Assembly (NCBI RefSeq): GCF_001513785.1
Contig: NZ_LNQS01000001.1
Span: 186,001 to 250,000, forward strand
Length of the DNA stretch: 64,000 bases
Source: Rheinheimera sp. EpRS3
Lineage (GTDB): Bacteria > Pseudomonadota > Gammaproteobacteria > Enterobacterales > Alteromonadaceae
Reading direction: 5' to 3'
The position numbers and the translations under genes are program-made. Shown here in pieces: positions 24,748 through 35,212 of this stretch. The notes beneath the pieces are model-generated. The model was not told the origin of the DNA. It saw nothing but the letters and a program-made list of their open reading frames with translations, and searched no databases. Numbering within the stretch: position 1 is the stretch's first letter; every line of letters starts with the position of its first letter.

Positions 24748-26832
24748 TCAGGCATTCCCATAAATTTCTTTATTAGCCAGCCAGCGTTTGATTAGCGCCA
24801 GGCTGGCGGGGCGGTTGTGTTGCCATAACTGCACGGCCAGTTGTTGTGCCTGTGGCAGTAAGTCGGCGTCGCGGGCTAGAGCGGCAATTTTAAACTGTAA
24901 AATACCCGTTTGGCGGGTGCCGAGCAGTTCGCCTGGACCGCGAATTTCCAGGTCACGCTGGGCAATAACAAAGCCGTCGTTAGAATCGCGCAGTACGCCA
25001 AGCCGCGATTGCGCGGTGCGTGACAGTGGCGCATGGTACAGCAATACGCAGTGCGAAGCGGTGCTGCCACGGCCCACGCGGCCACGTAGCTGGTGCAGTT
25101 GGGCTAAACCCAGCCGCTCGGGGTTTTCAATAATCATTAAACTGGCATTGGGTACATCTACGCCGACTTCAATTACCGTGGTGGCCACCAGCAGGTCTAA
25201 TTCGCCACTGCTGAACTGCTGCATTACCGCTTGTTTTTCGGCAGCTTTTAACCGGCCGTGGATCAGGCCAATGCGTAAGTCGGGTAGTGCCTGTTGTAGC
25301 AATACCAGCGTATCTTCGGCGGCCTGACTCTGCAGCGTTTCAGACTCTTCAATTAAGGTGCATACCCAGTACGCCTGGCGCTGTTCGCTTTGCACGGCGC
25401 TGCGCACCCGCTCAATAATATCATCGCGCCGCGTATCCGGTATCGCCACTGTGGTTACCGGTGTGCGGCCGGGCGGCAGCTCGTCAATTATAGAAGTGTC
25501 TAAATCGGCATAAGCAGTCATCGCCAGCGTGCGCGGTATAGGGGTGGCTGTCATGACCAGCTGATGTGGATACTTACCTTCGATACCGCCTTTTTCACGC
25601 AGCGCTAAGCGCTGGTGCACACCAAAGCGGTGTTGCTCATCGATAATAATCAGCGTTAAGGCATGAAATTCTACCTGTTGCTGAAACAGCGCATGTGTAC
25701 CCACCACCATTTGCGCGCTGCCGTCAGCTATTGCCGCCAGTGTGGTTTGCCGCGCCTTACCCTTGGTTTTACCGCCCAGCCAGGCCACGCTAATACTCAA
25801 AGGTTCAAACCAGCGGGCAAAGTTAACCGCGTGTTGTTCGGCTAGCAATTCAGTGGGCGCCATTAACGCCACCTGATAACCATTACCTATCGCTGTCAGG
25901 GCAGCTAATGCTGCCACCAGGGTTTTGCCTGAGCCTACATCGCCTTGTACTAAGCGTAACATTGGCAGGGTTTGGCTTAAGTCGTGGCGTATTTCATCGG
26001 TTACCCGCTGCTGGGCTTTAGTGGGCGAAAACGGCAGTGCGGCTAAAAAACGCTGCTGCAGGCTGTTGTCAATATGCAGCGCTATAGCCTGTTGTTGCTG
26101 GCTTTGGCTACGCAGCTTGTGCATGCTCAGTTGCTGCGCCACTAACTCTTCAATAATCAGCCGTTGCTGCGCCGGGTGTTTACCCAGTTCAAGTAATTGC
26201 AGGCTGGCGTCCGGCGGTGGCCGGTGAATATAGGTTAAGGCTTCAGTAAGTGACCAAGGCTGACGCAGCATGGTTGCTGGCAGATATTCATCTGGCTGGC
26301 TGCGTTGTAAATACTGCAGCGCAGCATCGGTAAGGCTGCGCCAGGTGGCCTGGCGTAAACCTTCCGTAGTGGGATAAATGGGGGTTAAGGTTTCACTTAC
26401 TTCGGTCAGCAGTTCGTCGCTGTGTACACGGTATTCCGGGTGCAGCATTTCCAGCCCGCGCGGGCCGCGTTTGGCTTCACCAAAGCAGCGTAGCAGCACG
26501 CCTGGGGTAACAGCGTTCTTCTGTGCGGCACTAAAATGAAAAAAACGCAGGGTAAGAAAGCCGCTACCGTCTTTGATTTTTACCAACCAGCTGCGCCTTT
26601 TACCCATTTGTATTTCACTGCTGGTAACCTCGCCCAGCACAGTGCCATGCATCAGTGGCATTAAATCGGCGATAGCATAAATGCGGGTGCGGTCTTCATA
26701 ACGTAGCGGCAGGTGAAACAGAATATCCTGTACGCTTTGTATGCCCAGTTTTTCCAGCCGCTCGGCCACTTTGGCGCCGACGCCTTTAATGGCAGAAACA
26801 GGTTGTCTGGCAACAGAATCGGCTAACGTCAT
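24748..26832 (-). CDS. recG: ATP-dependent DNA helicase RecG
   Basis: A 694-residue RecG, which reverses stalled replication forks and branch-migrates Holliday junctions. The N-terminal wedge/OB region (SAIKGVGAKVAERLEKLGIQSVQDILFHLPLRYEDR) is followed by helicase motifs: I GDVGSGKT, II DEQHRFG (the RecG DExH-type box), III TATPIPRTL, V ATTVIEVGVDVPNA, VI QLRGRVGRG. The C-terminal RDLEIRGPGELLGTRQTG is diagnostic. The start codon overlaps the end of the upstream SBP gene by one base. It closes the gmk-rpoZ-spoT operon as in many gammaproteobacteria. Confidence 0.97.
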   Translation of the reverse strand: MTLADSVARQPVSAIKGVGAKVAERLEKLGIQSVQDILFHLPLRYEDRTRIYAIADLMPLMHGTVLGEVTSSEIQMGKRRSWLVKIKDGSGFLTLRFFHFSAAQKNAVTPGVLLRCFGEAKRGPRGLEMLHPEYRVHSDELLTEVSETLTPIYPTTEGLRQATWRSLTDAALQYLQRSQPDEYLPATMLRQPWSLTEALTYIHRPPPDASLQLLELGKHPAQQRLIIEELVAQQLSMHKLRSQSQQQQAIALHIDNSLQQRFLAALPFSPTKAQQRVTDEIRHDLSQTLPMLRLVQGDVGSGKTLVAALAALTAIGNGYQVALMAPTELLAEQHAVNFARWFEPLSISVAWLGGKTKGKARQTTLAAIADGSAQMVVGTHALFQQQVEFHALTLIIIDEQHRFGVHQRLALREKGGIEGKYPHQLVMTATPIPRTLAMTAYADLDTSIIDELPPGRTPVTTVAIPDTRRDDIIERVRSAVQSEQRQAYWVCTLIEESETLQSQAAEDTLVLLQQALPDLRIGLIHGRLKAAEKQAVMQQFSSGELDLLVATTVIEVGVDVPNASLMIIENPERLGLAQLHQLRGRVGRGSTASHCVLLYHAPLSRTAQSRLGVLRDSNDGFVIAQRDLEIRGPGELLGTRQTGILQFKIAALARDADLLPQAQQLAVQLWQHNRPASLALIKRWLANKEIYGNA

Positions 26833-27656
26833 CAGGGCTGTGTATTCAACTGGGGGGCAGGTCTGGTGGGCTCTGCATATAAACGCTCTACCGTGCCGTC
26901 GTTTAACATTGTGGCCAGATGTTGGCGCAGTATAGGCTCCATTGCTGCATAAGGGCTTAGCCGTGACAAACCAATATGAATAAAGCCAGACTGGCCGCGG
27001 CTGAAATCGATACCTGCATTACGGAATTTGTTATGGTAACTGCTGACACTATTAATAGCTTCAGATGTACTGACGGTAGGTGCGACTAAACCATCTACCC
27101 GGCCCCGTATTACCATTTCCAGCCCGGCTTCAATCGAGTCTACTTCAACAATCTGACGTTGTTTTTGCTTTAGTAATGCCATTAGCGCCGGTGAATAAAC
27201 ATAGCTGCGGATACTTACCAGTGTTAGTTGCTGCAATTGTGCTTCGGTTTCCACTTGACGCCTGTCATCCTGGCGGACAAACAGGCTTTCCGGCACCGTT
27301 TTATTGTAGGGCAAAAGGTGCATGATGGCGTCACGCTCGGCACTGAATTTCAGGTTAGACATTAAATCTACTTCGCCTTCTGCCATGAGCCGCAGGCAAC
27401 GGGCTACCGGCGTTTGTGGTGTAAAAATCAGCTTAAAGCCAGCGCGGCGGGCTAACTCCTGCATTAAATCAACCGACGGGCCGTAAGGTGTGGTGACATC
27501 TTCATAATGATGAAAGCGGGAAAAATGATCCAGACACCAAAGCAGCTGCGGCTCGCTTTCGCCCGGCAGTGGTTCTTCTGCCTGCACTGTTGCAGTTGCC
27601 AGCCAACTGGCCAGCACAACGGTAACAGTAAGGCAGAGCAGACGGGCTTTGGTCAT
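26832..27656 (-). CDS. Periplasmic solute-binding protein family 3 (amino-acid-binding-like)
   Basis: A 274-residue exported protein: signal peptide (LLCLTVTVVLASWLATATVQA) followed by an SBP_bac_3-type fold with YGPSVDLMQELARRAGFKLIF, VARCLRLMAEGEVDLMSN and the C-terminal half VLRQHLATMLNDGTVERL. No permease or ATPase gene is adjacent, so it may be a sensor-like or orphan binding protein, a type common in Alteromonadales and Rheinheimera. It is squeezed between ridA (7 bases) and recG (1-base overlap) in the spoT-recG operon, a position normally without such a gene. Ligand unknown. Confidence 0.78.
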   Translation of the reverse strand: MTKARLLCLTVTVVLASWLATATVQAEEPLPGESEPQLLWCLDHFSRFHHYEDVTTPYGPSVDLMQELARRAGFKLIFTPQTPVARCLRLMAEGEVDLMSNLKFSAERDAIMHLLPYNKTVPESLFVRQDDRRQVETEAQLQQLTLVSIRSYVYSPALMALLKQKQRQIVEVDSIEAGLEMVIRGRVDGLVAPTVSTSEAINSVSSYHNKFRNAGIDFSRGQSGFIHIGLSRLSPYAAMEPILRQHLATMLNDGTVERLYAEPTRPAPQLNTQP

Positions 27657-27663
27657 TGTCGGC

Positions 27664-28056
27664 CTAATGCGTAGAGGGCACTTCCATCACGCCATCTATT
27701 TCAATTTGGCTGGCGCGCGGCAGGGCCGATACCTGGACAGCGGCGCGGGCCGGGTAAGGTTCGGCAAAGTACTGGCTCATAATTTCATTTACCGTGGCAA
27801 ACTGGCCAAGATCGGTAAGAAAAATATTCACCTTTACCATGTCGTTCAGGCTGCCACCTGCTGCGTCGCACACCGCTGCCAGGTTTTTAAATACCTGATG
27901 GGTTTGCTCGCCAAAGTTCTCTGATACCAACTGCATAGTAGCCGGTACTAAAGGGATCTGGCCGGATAAATATACTGTAGTACCAATTTTTACCGCCTGG
28001 CTGTAAGTGCCAATAGCGGCCGGGGCATCGCTGGTACGGATAATAACTTTAGACAT
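27664..28056 (-). CDS. ridA: RidA-family reactive enamine/imine deaminase
   Basis: A 130-residue RidA (YjgF/YER057c/UK114) protein that hydrolyses 2-aminoacrylate and other reactive imines made by PLP enzymes. [22 protein letters not shown] at the start and [21 protein letters not shown] at the end are the family signatures; the Arg in YPARAA is the substrate carboxylate-binding residue. It starts five bases after the spoT stop, so it belongs to the same transcript. ridA next to spoT is frequent in this group of bacteria. Confidence 0.95.
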   Translation of the reverse strand: MSKVIIRTSDAPAAIGTYSQAVKIGTTVYLSGQIPLVPATMQLVSENFGEQTHQVFKNLAAVCDAAGGSLNDMVKVNIFLTDLGQFATVNEIMSQYFAEPYPARAAVQVSALPRASQIEIDGVMEVPSTH

Positions 28057-28061
28057 GCTGT

Positions 28062-30185
28062 TTATTTCCTTCTGTAAACTTTTTGTACGTCTGGCATTAC
28101 GCGGATTTTGCGCATTACATTAGCCAGATGCACCCTGTCACGCACCGACAGCGTAATTTTAATTACGTATTCACCGGTGTCGCGATCGTCGGTGGCTAAG
28201 TCCTGAATATTGGAGCCTTGCGAGGCAATCAGGGTGGTAAGTTTAGCCAACACGCCCTGACGGTTAACAATAAACACGCGGATATCACACAGGAACTGTT
28301 TGTCGCCGGTTTTGTCCCAGCGTACCGGGAAAAACTTACCTGGCTCTTTGTCCCAGCCTTTAATATTACGGCAATCGGCCCGGTGTACGTTCAGGCCTTT
28401 GCCTGGCGTGGCGTTAGCGACAATGTCGTCGCCCGGTATCGGCCGGCAGCATTTGCCGAATGTCAGCAACATGCCTTCAGAGCCAATAATAAAGGCTTTG
28501 CTTTTCGGCATCGGGCCATTGTTGTCTTTACTGCTGGATTCATCAGAATCAAACTCGCCCAGCAGGCGCCGTGCTACGGCGATGGCCAGCTGATTACCCA
28601 GGCCAATTTCACTGCAAAGCTCGTCTAACGATTTTTGTTTGGTGTTTTGCAGTACCTGTTCTATCCGCTCCGGGGCGATATCTTCCAGTTTAACTTCACC
28701 TAACGCCGAGCTTAACAAGCGCCGGCCCAGGCTAATAGATTCATTTTGCTGCTGTTTTTTCAGGTAGTTACGAATGCCCAAAATAGCCCGGCTGGTAACT
28801 ACGTAGTTTAGCCAGTTGGCATTGGGTTTACCGCCCGGGCTGGTGACAATTTCTACCGTCTGGCCGGTTTCCAGTGGTTTGTTCAGCGGGTAGGGACGCC
28901 TGTCTACTTTAGCACCTACACAGCGGTTACCAATGTCGGTATGTACGGCGTAGGCAAAATCTACTGCTGTGGCGCCAATAGGCAGCTCAACAATTTTACC
29001 TTTGGGGGAGAACACATACAGCTCGTCCGGGTACAGCTCTGATTTTACATTTTCGACAAACTCAGCGCTGTTGCCGGCATTTTGCTGTAATTCCAGCAGG
29101 CTTTGAATCCACCTTCTGGCACGAATTTGCGCTGTAGTGTCCTGATGCTGGCCGTTGGCTTTATACATCCAGTGCGCGGCAATACCTTTGTCGGCCATTT
29201 CGTCCATTTCGCGGGTACGCATTTGTATTTCTACCGGGATACCGTGCGGGCCAATTAGCGAGGTATGCAGCGACTGATAACCGTTTTGCTTTGGAATAGC
29301 GATATAGTCTTTAAAACGAATTTCAATCGGCTTGTACAGGTTATGCACGACACCCAAAGTGCGGTAGCAGTGATCAACGCTGTCTACCACTACGCGAAAG
29401 GCATAAATGTCCATTACGTCGTTGAACATCAGCTCTTTGTTTTTCATTTTGCGGTAGATGCTGTACAGGTGTTTTTCCCGGCCGCTAACATCGGCATTAA
29501 TGCCGGCTTGCTCTAAACGGCCTAAAATTTCATGCTGAATTTTTTCCAGCAGCTCGCGCCGGTTGCCGCGTGCCTGCTTTACCGCTGTAGATAACGCACG
29601 GTAACGCATAGGGTACAGTGCCTGAAAACCCCAGTCTTCCAGCTCGTTTTTAATATTGTGAATACCCAGGCGGTTAGCGATGGGGGCGTACAGTTCGAGG
29701 GTTTCTTTGGCAATGCGGCGGCGTTTTTCTGGTCGCAGGGCACCTAAAGTGCGCATATTGTGGGTACGATCGGCCAGTTTAATTAAAATAACGCGGATAT
29801 CCTGCGTCATCGCCATAAACATTTTTTGCAGGTTGGTAACTTCAAATTCCTGATAGTCTTTGAACTTTACCTTATCCAGCTTACTTACCCCCTGCACCAG
29901 CTCTGCTACGGTGTTACCAAACAGCCGGGTTAAGTCTTCTTTGCTTACCGGGGTATCTTCAATGACATCATGCAGCAGGGCAGCCATTAAGGTTTCGTGG
30001 TCCATGTGCATATCGGCCAGAATACTGCTTACGGCAACAGGGTGGGTTATGTAGGGCTCGCCGCTGGATCGGGTTTGTGGCGCGTGCGCATCCCTTGCCA
30101 CTACATAGGCTTGTTGCACTAAGGCAACCTGCTCTGGCGGCAAATAGGCACTAATCTGGTTTTTCAGACCTTCAAATAAATACAC
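28062..30185 (-). CDS. spoT: Bifunctional (p)ppGpp synthetase/hydrolase SpoT
   Basis: A 707-residue SpoT: an HD hydrolase domain ([33 protein letters not shown]), a synthetase domain ([23 protein letters not shown]), a TGS domain ([27 protein letters not shown]), and a C-terminal ACT domain ([20 protein letters not shown]). It makes and degrades the stringent-response alarmone. The GTG at 30185 is preferred to the TTG at 30197, because the protein then begins YLFEGL, as in E. coli SpoT (YLFESL), with GGGAG just upstream. It lies in the order gmk-rpoZ-spoT typical of gammaproteobacteria. Confidence 0.97.
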   Translation of the reverse strand: MYLFEGLKNQISAYLPPEQVALVQQAYVVARDAHAPQTRSSGEPYITHPVAVSSILADMHMDHETLMAALLHDVIEDTPVSKEDLTRLFGNTVAELVQGVSKLDKVKFKDYQEFEVTNLQKMFMAMTQDIRVILIKLADRTHNMRTLGALRPEKRRRIAKETLELYAPIANRLGIHNIKNELEDWGFQALYPMRYRALSTAVKQARGNRRELLEKIQHEILGRLEQAGINADVSGREKHLYSIYRKMKNKELMFNDVMDIYAFRVVVDSVDHCYRTLGVVHNLYKPIEIRFKDYIAIPKQNGYQSLHTSLIGPHGIPVEIQMRTREMDEMADKGIAAHWMYKANGQHQDTTAQIRARRWIQSLLELQQNAGNSAEFVENVKSELYPDELYVFSPKGKIVELPIGATAVDFAYAVHTDIGNRCVGAKVDRRPYPLNKPLETGQTVEIVTSPGGKPNANWLNYVVTSRAILGIRNYLKKQQQNESISLGRRLLSSALGEVKLEDIAPERIEQVLQNTKQKSLDELCSEIGLGNQLAIAVARRLLGEFDSDESSSKDNNGPMPKSKAFIIGSEGMLLTFGKCCRPIPGDDIVANATPGKGLNVHRADCRNIKGWDKEPGKFFPVRWDKTGDKQFLCDIRVFIVNRQGVLAKLTTLIASQGSNIQDLATDDRDTGEYVIKITLSVRDRVHLANVMRKIRVMPDVQKVYRRK

Positions 30186-30309
30186 CTGTGCTCCCAAACT
30201 GCGACAGCAAATAAAACACGCCGTTAAGCGCGGGATTTATTATGAATATACGTCTATTTATCACAGTTGCCAACGGCTAAACGCCGCTGGCCTGCAGATG
30301 GAGGGGTTT

Positions 30310-30585
30310 TTAGTGGTCTGAACCAATAATGGCAGCTACAGCAGCCATTTCTGACGCTTCCTGCTGGATCTGGTCGCGACGTTCCTGCTCATCCAGTACG
30401 GAATTCGTAATGAAACCTTTTTCAATTTCGCGCAGGGCAACTACGGTAGGCTTGTCGTTTTCAACATCTACCATCGGCTCTTTGCCTTCTACCGCTAACT
30501 GACGGGCACGGCGTGCGGCCACCAGAATTAAGTCAAAACGGTTACCAATTTTATCTACTGCATCTTGAACAGTTACGCGTGCCAT
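30310..30585 (-). CDS. rpoZ: RNA polymerase omega subunit
   Basis: A 91-residue omega subunit. [29 protein letters not shown] and [15 protein letters not shown] are conserved. It helps assemble the beta' subunit and mediates one ppGpp effect on polymerase. It lies between gmk and spoT, with 45 bases before it and about 124 after it. Confidence 0.96.
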   Translation of the reverse strand: MARVTVQDAVDKIGNRFDLILVAARRARQLAVEGKEPMVDVENDKPTVVALREIEKGFITNSVLDEQERRDQIQQEASEMAAVAAIIGSDH

Positions 30586-30630
30586 TTACCACTCCAGTGT
30601 TCGGGCCATCACAAGACCGACTAGTTTACG

Positions 30631-31263
30631 CTAATTTGCTGTTTTCGCCAACAGTTGGTTAAGCAACCGGTTATGCTTACTGGCCTGGCTGCCATAGCCG
30701 TTGCGCTGTGCCAGTACAATGCGTTCAAACTCGGCTAAGGCGGTGTCAAAGTTATCGTTAATAATTAAGTATTCGTATTCGTCTGCATGGCTCATTTCGT
30801 TGTGTGCCTGCGCCATACGTTTAGCAATAACCTCGTTTGAGTCCTGGCCGCGCTGGTTTAACCGTTGTTCCAGCTCAGCCAGGCTGGGCGGCAGAATAAA
30901 AATGCCTTTAGCCGACGGTGCCTGTTGGCGGATTTGCCGCGCGCCCTGCCAGTCAATGTCCAGAAAAACGTCTATGCCCTGGCTTAAGCTAGCGCGAATA
31001 GTGCTTTTTGACGTGCCATAGTAATTACCAAACACTTCGGCCCATTCTAAAAATTCACCCTGGGCAATCAGCGCTTTAAACTGCTCAACGCTGATAAAGT
31101 GATAGTGCACGCCATCTTGCTCGCCCGGACGTGGCGCGCGGGTGGTGTGCGATACGCTGACCTGCATATCGTGGTGGTTTTTTAACAGTGCCTGGATCAG
31201 GCTGGATTTGCCGGCGCCGCTTGGCGCCGAAATAATAAACAGATTACCGGCAAGTTCCTGCAT
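30631..31263 (-). CDS. gmk: Guanylate kinase
   Basis: A 210-residue guanylate kinase converting GMP to GDP. The P-loop [10 protein letters not shown] lies at 12-21, then [20 protein letters not shown] (GMP binding) and [11 protein letters not shown]. The ATG at 31263 is preferred: an in-frame start at 31374 would add 37 residues with no counterpart in E. coli Gmk (MAQGTLYIVSAPSG). First gene of the rpoZ-spoT-recG operon. Confidence 0.96.
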   Translation of the reverse strand: MQELAGNLFIISAPSGAGKSSLIQALLKNHHDMQVSVSHTTRAPRPGEQDGVHYHFISVEQFKALIAQGEFLEWAEVFGNYYGTSKSTIRASLSQGIDVFLDIDWQGARQIRQQAPSAKGIFILPPSLAELEQRLNQRGQDSNEVIAKRMAQAHNEMSHADEYEYLIINDNFDTALAEFERIVLAQRNGYGSQASKHNRLLNQLLAKTAN

Positions 31264-31483
31264 GGGGTTGACGCCTGAAAATGAAAGAATGCGGATTTTA
31301 GACGCTGTTGGCTGTTGCTGCAAATTAAGATAATTGCTCAACATCAGGCTGCAGGCGAAAATCGGTTTGCTCACATCAACACGCCGTGAATACGTCCTTG
31401 TAGGCTCGACTCAGGCATCCATGCCTTCAACGGTTGATTTAGAGCAAGCCGATTCCCGCTTAATAGTCTGTTGGTAACTTTCT

Positions 31484-31966
31484 TTATTTCTTCGCTTTTG
31501 CTTTAACGGATAAGGTCAGCGTAAAAGTTGCCATCGGCTCGTCGCCATGCAGTGTCGGGCAGGTTATGACTACCGACACCGGCTTATTAATGCGCTCGCC
31601 TGTGGCTAACGATTCGTCAATCATCGCATCAATAACATCGCCATCATGGCTGGTAAAGTGCACTGTGGCTTCTGGCCGCTTTAAAAACTGGCCTTGTACA
31701 TCTTTAAAGGCAAAATTGGCATTTACACCACGCGCTTTGGCTTTGCTGAACACTAAAAAAGCGCCAGCTAAATCAGCACCTATAGCAAGGGCACCAAAGT
31801 AGATACTGCCTAAATGGTTTTTGGTGCGCCAGCTGTGTGGCATGGTGACTTCCAGCGTTGTGCTGTTCATTCGCACAATTTTTGGTGAACAAAAGCCAAT
31901 CAACGGAATATAGCGCCAGGCGAATAATTTTAAGCCCCAGTTGGCTTTGCGCAGGGAAATAGCCAT
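31484..31966 (-). CDS. DUF4442 (hotdog-fold thioesterase-like) protein
   Basis: A 160-residue protein matching DUF4442, a hotdog-fold family related to acyl-CoA thioesterases. Typical parts are RMNSTTLEVTMPHSWRTKNHLGSIYFGALAIGADLAG and a C-terminal strand-rich tail (ATFTLTLSVKAK). The Asn-His pair in RTKNHLGSIYFGA matches the catalytic helix region of such enzymes. Substrate unknown. It has no clear operon partner. Confidence 0.78.
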   Translation of the reverse strand: MAISLRKANWGLKLFAWRYIPLIGFCSPKIVRMNSTTLEVTMPHSWRTKNHLGSIYFGALAIGADLAGAFLVFSKAKARGVNANFAFKDVQGQFLKRPEATVHFTSHDGDVIDAMIDESLATGERINKPVSVVITCPTLHGDEPMATFTLTLSVKAKAKK

Positions 31967-32141
31967 AGCATGGCTCCTGTATTGAAATTTGGCTTGAGCT
32001 TACACTGGTATGACCATTGCTGCAACCTGACCGTTGATGCTGCAAAAAATACCATTCGTCAGGTTTCTGTTGTCTGCGTTAAAGCAAGCTATAGTAAAGT
32101 CGGATTGAAATTAACTTTTGCAGGTAGCGGATATTAATAAC

Positions 32142-35105
32142 GTGCGTTGTTGTCATCTGGTGTTACTTTTTTCCCTCTTACTAAGCTGTCTGAGTGTGCC
32201 ACAGGCAACAGCTTTGGTGCTGACACAGGATGATTACTTATACCGTATCTGGTCGGTAGAGGCCGGGCTGCCACAAATTTCAGTTACGGCAATAGCACAG
32301 GATGCCCAGGGCTTTATCTGGCTGGGTACACAAAATGGCCTGGCCCGTTTTGATGGCCTGAACTTTAAGATATACAACACCGCCAATACTCCGGCGTTAC
32401 CCTCTAACCTGATCTCAGCACTACACATAGATACGCAGCAACGGCTATGGGTTGGCACTGTTAATGGCCTGGTACGGTTGCAGCAACATGAATTCAGCCG
32501 TTTGGATCAACAACAGGATGCTCTGGGGGCAGTAAGCAGTTTTGCTGAGCTGGCAGACGGCACTATGCTGATTGGCGCTACCCGGTTATTCCGTTGGCAT
32601 GAGCAATTAGAACAATTACAGCCGGTAGCGGAACACCATGGCCAGGTATTTCAACTGTATCAGCAGCATGACACGGTATGGATTGGCGCACTAAACGGCT
32701 TTGCCACACTTAATGCCGATGGTTATCAGTGGTATCCGGCACCCGAGCAGGTGTCGGCCCTGCAAATTTCTGAGATAGCCGTACAGGGTACTGATGTATA
32801 TCTGGGATCAAACCTGGGGTTATTTAGCTGGCAAAACAAACAGTGGCAAAAGTTAGCTTTACCGGGGCAGCCAACGGATACCCGCATAGAGTTACTCTAC
32901 CGGGACCCACAGCAACAACTGTGGGTAACCACCTATGACAAGCTTTACAACATGCACAAAGGTGTCTTAGTTGAAACTGATTTTGTCAGCGACAAGCAGG
33001 GCAACTTTGTCTGGGTTGAAAGTATGTTGCAGGACAAGCACGGCAATTTGTGGCTGGGCAGTCATTCTCATGGTCTGAAGCGGTTACGCCGCGCATCCAC
33101 GCAGCGGTTTAGCCGGGCGCAGGGTATACCCGACCCTTATGTCTGGGCTCTGATACCCTGGCAGCAGCATTTGCTGGTAGGTACCAGTAATGGTTTGGCT
33201 TTGCTGCAATACGGCCAGTTTCAGCCATTAACCGCCAATCAGTACCTGCCAAACAACTTTGTGTATAGCCTGATGCTGGACACGCAGCTGCGGCTATGGG
33301 TAGGCACCCGCGCCGGTTTAAGCCAGCTTGATGGCACAACACTGGCCTGGCAGCGTAACTATGCGGCTATAGCCCATTTGCTGGTAACCACGCTGGCGCA
33401 GGAAGATGAGCGCATTTGGGTTGGTACCAACGGTGGTTTGTTTTATTTGCAGCAGGATGAACTGCAGCAGCACGAAGTGCCAGAAGCACTGCGCCAGGCC
33501 AAAGTGCGGATAGTGTTTCCGGACAGCCAGCAACGGCTATGGGTAGGCACCGAAAATGGCTTGTACTTACGTGATGACAAAGGTTTTAACCGGGTTGACG
33601 ATATGCCGTTGTCGGGCAGTTTTGTTAGTACCATTAAAGAATTTGCCGATGGCACTATATTGGTTGGCGGCCTTGATCAGGGGTTTGTGCTGGGGCAGCC
33701 GGGGCAGTGGCAATGGTTTAATCAGCAAAATGGTTTACCCGGCAGCGGAGCCCTGCATGCTGAGCTGGTCGAAAATCAATTGTTGATCAGCAATTTTCAG
33801 GGATTTTACCGCGTAAATTACCGTAGTTTGCAAGAAGGCCGCGTAGAGCAGTTATATATGTTGGTGGATGACCGCAGGCCGGAAGCTGCCACCGATTCAC
33901 ACCGTTGCTGCAATGGCGCAGGCAGCAGCAAAGGTGCGGTGCATCAGGGGCGGGTATGGTATCCGACACTGGACGGCGTGGTATCTCTGCCGCTGCAGCA
34001 GTTAATCCAACATGGCCCTTTGCCTCTGCCCGTACTGGAAAGTCTATCTGCTGACGATCAACACTACCGCAACAGTGAAGCCAGATTACCGCCAGAGCAG
34101 CGCGACTGGCATTTTCGTTTTACCGCACCTTACTATGTGCAGGCGTCATCAGTGCAGTTTCGTTACCAGTTGCAAGGTTACGACGCCCAGTGGATTGATG
34201 CGGGCAACCGGCGCGAGGCCTTTTATACCAACCTGCCGCCCGGCCATTACAGCTTTAACGTACAGGTACGGGTGGCGGCCGATTACCGCTGGAGTGACAC
34301 AGTAACCATGGACATACGCTTAACGCCCTACTGGCATGAAACCACCTGGGCACGCGGTGTATTAACCGTATTGTTTATATTGCTATTGTGGGGCCTGTAC
34401 CGCTGGCGCCTGCTGGCGTTGGCCCGTTCGCAGCGCCAGCTAGCCAAATTGGTGGCCGCTCGTACCCAGGAGTTACACCAGGCCAATGAAAAACTAAAAC
34501 TCATGAGTATGCAGGATGCCCTGACAGGCTTGCACAACAGGCATTACCTGGACAGTAATATCCAGCAGATATTAGCGCGTGCAAACCGCCACGCCGAACC
34601 GCTGATCTGGGTTTTGCTCGATCTGGATTACTTTAAACGCATCAATGACAGCCTCGGCCATCAAACCGGTGACAATATATTAATGGTGGTGGCCGATATT
34701 CTGCGCCAGAACAGCCGGGGTTCTGATCACGCAATTCGCTGGGGCGGGGAGGAGTTTTTATTGATCCTCGAACACAGTGAAGACGCCGAGTTAGTGTTGC
34801 AGCGTATTCAGGATGCTATACGCCAATACCCCTGGCAAAAAAATATGGCCCTGCAACAACCGTTAACCTGCTCAATTGGTGCGGTGGCGCAGCTAACAGA
34901 CTGGAACTGGCAGCATAGCCTGCGTCTGGCTGATCAGGCGCTGTACTGGGTAAAAGAGCATGGCCGCGATGGCTATATGCTGTTGCTGGCTGTTGCTCCG
35001 CTGCCAGCCGATATGCTGACAGACACCGCTTCCATAACCAGTTTACTGGCCGAAGGTAAACTGCACGCCATCAGTAACAAAGACTTTACTACGCAGCCAG
35101 GCTGA
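32142..35105 (+). CDS. Two-component-regulator-propeller diguanylate cyclase (GGDEF)
   Basis: About 987 residues. A signal peptide (VLLFSLLLSCLSVPQATA) is followed by a periplasmic propeller of repeated Reg_prop motifs (IWLGTQNGLARFDG, LWVGTVNGLVRL, LWLGSHSHGLKRL, LWVGTRAGLSQLD, LWVGTENGLYLRD). Then come a Y_Y_Y-type domain (FRYQLQGYDAQW...YTNLPPGHYSF), one membrane helix (GVLTVLFILLLWGLYRW), a short coiled coil and a C-terminal GGDEF domain (DALTGLHNRHYLD; active site WGGEEF). It should make c-di-GMP when the periplasmic sensor binds a ligand, usually a sugar or polysaccharide product in such proteins. The GTG at 32142 is preferred to TTG 32118, because the signal peptide then starts directly; neither has a strong ribosome site. 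Confidence 0.9.
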   Translation: MRCCHLVLLFSLLLSCLSVPQATALVLTQDDYLYRIWSVEAGLPQISVTAIAQDAQGFIWLGTQNGLARFDGLNFKIYNTANTPALPSNLISALHIDTQQRLWVGTVNGLVRLQQHEFSRLDQQQDALGAVSSFAELADGTMLIGATRLFRWHEQLEQLQPVAEHHGQVFQLYQQHDTVWIGALNGFATLNADGYQWYPAPEQVSALQISEIAVQGTDVYLGSNLGLFSWQNKQWQKLALPGQPTDTRIELLYRDPQQQLWVTTYDKLYNMHKGVLVETDFVSDKQGNFVWVESMLQDKHGNLWLGSHSHGLKRLRRASTQRFSRAQGIPDPYVWALIPWQQHLLVGTSNGLALLQYGQFQPLTANQYLPNNFVYSLMLDTQLRLWVGTRAGLSQLDGTTLAWQRNYAAIAHLLVTTLAQEDERIWVGTNGGLFYLQQDELQQHEVPEALRQAKVRIVFPDSQQRLWVGTENGLYLRDDKGFNRVDDMPLSGSFVSTIKEFADGTILVGGLDQGFVLGQPGQWQWFNQQNGLPGSGALHAELVENQLLISNFQGFYRVNYRSLQEGRVEQLYMLVDDRRPEAATDSHRCCNGAGSSKGAVHQGRVWYPTLDGVVSLPLQQLIQHGPLPLPVLESLSADDQHYRNSEARLPPEQRDWHFRFTAPYYVQASSVQFRYQLQGYDAQWIDAGNRREAFYTNLPPGHYSFNVQVRVAADYRWSDTVTMDIRLTPYWHETTWARGVLTVLFILLLWGLYRWRLLALARSQRQLAKLVAARTQELHQANEKLKLMSMQDALTGLHNRHYLDSNIQQILARANRHAEPLIWVLLDLDYFKRINDSLGHQTGDNILMVVADILRQNSRGSDHAIRWGGEEFLLILEHSEDAELVLQRIQDAIRQYPWQKNMALQQPLTCSIGAVAQLTDWNWQHSLRLADQALYWVKEHGRDGYMLLLAVAPLPADMLTDTASITSLLAEGKLHAISNKDFTTQPG

Positions 35106-35212
35106 TATCTTCGCGTTAGCGCCGACACTGTGAAGCCGGCTGCCCGCTGTGCTAAAATAGCTGCCTTTTCGCCGGTAAGCTTTTTGCCGCGCCAGTAATA
35201 CAGGAGCCTGTA

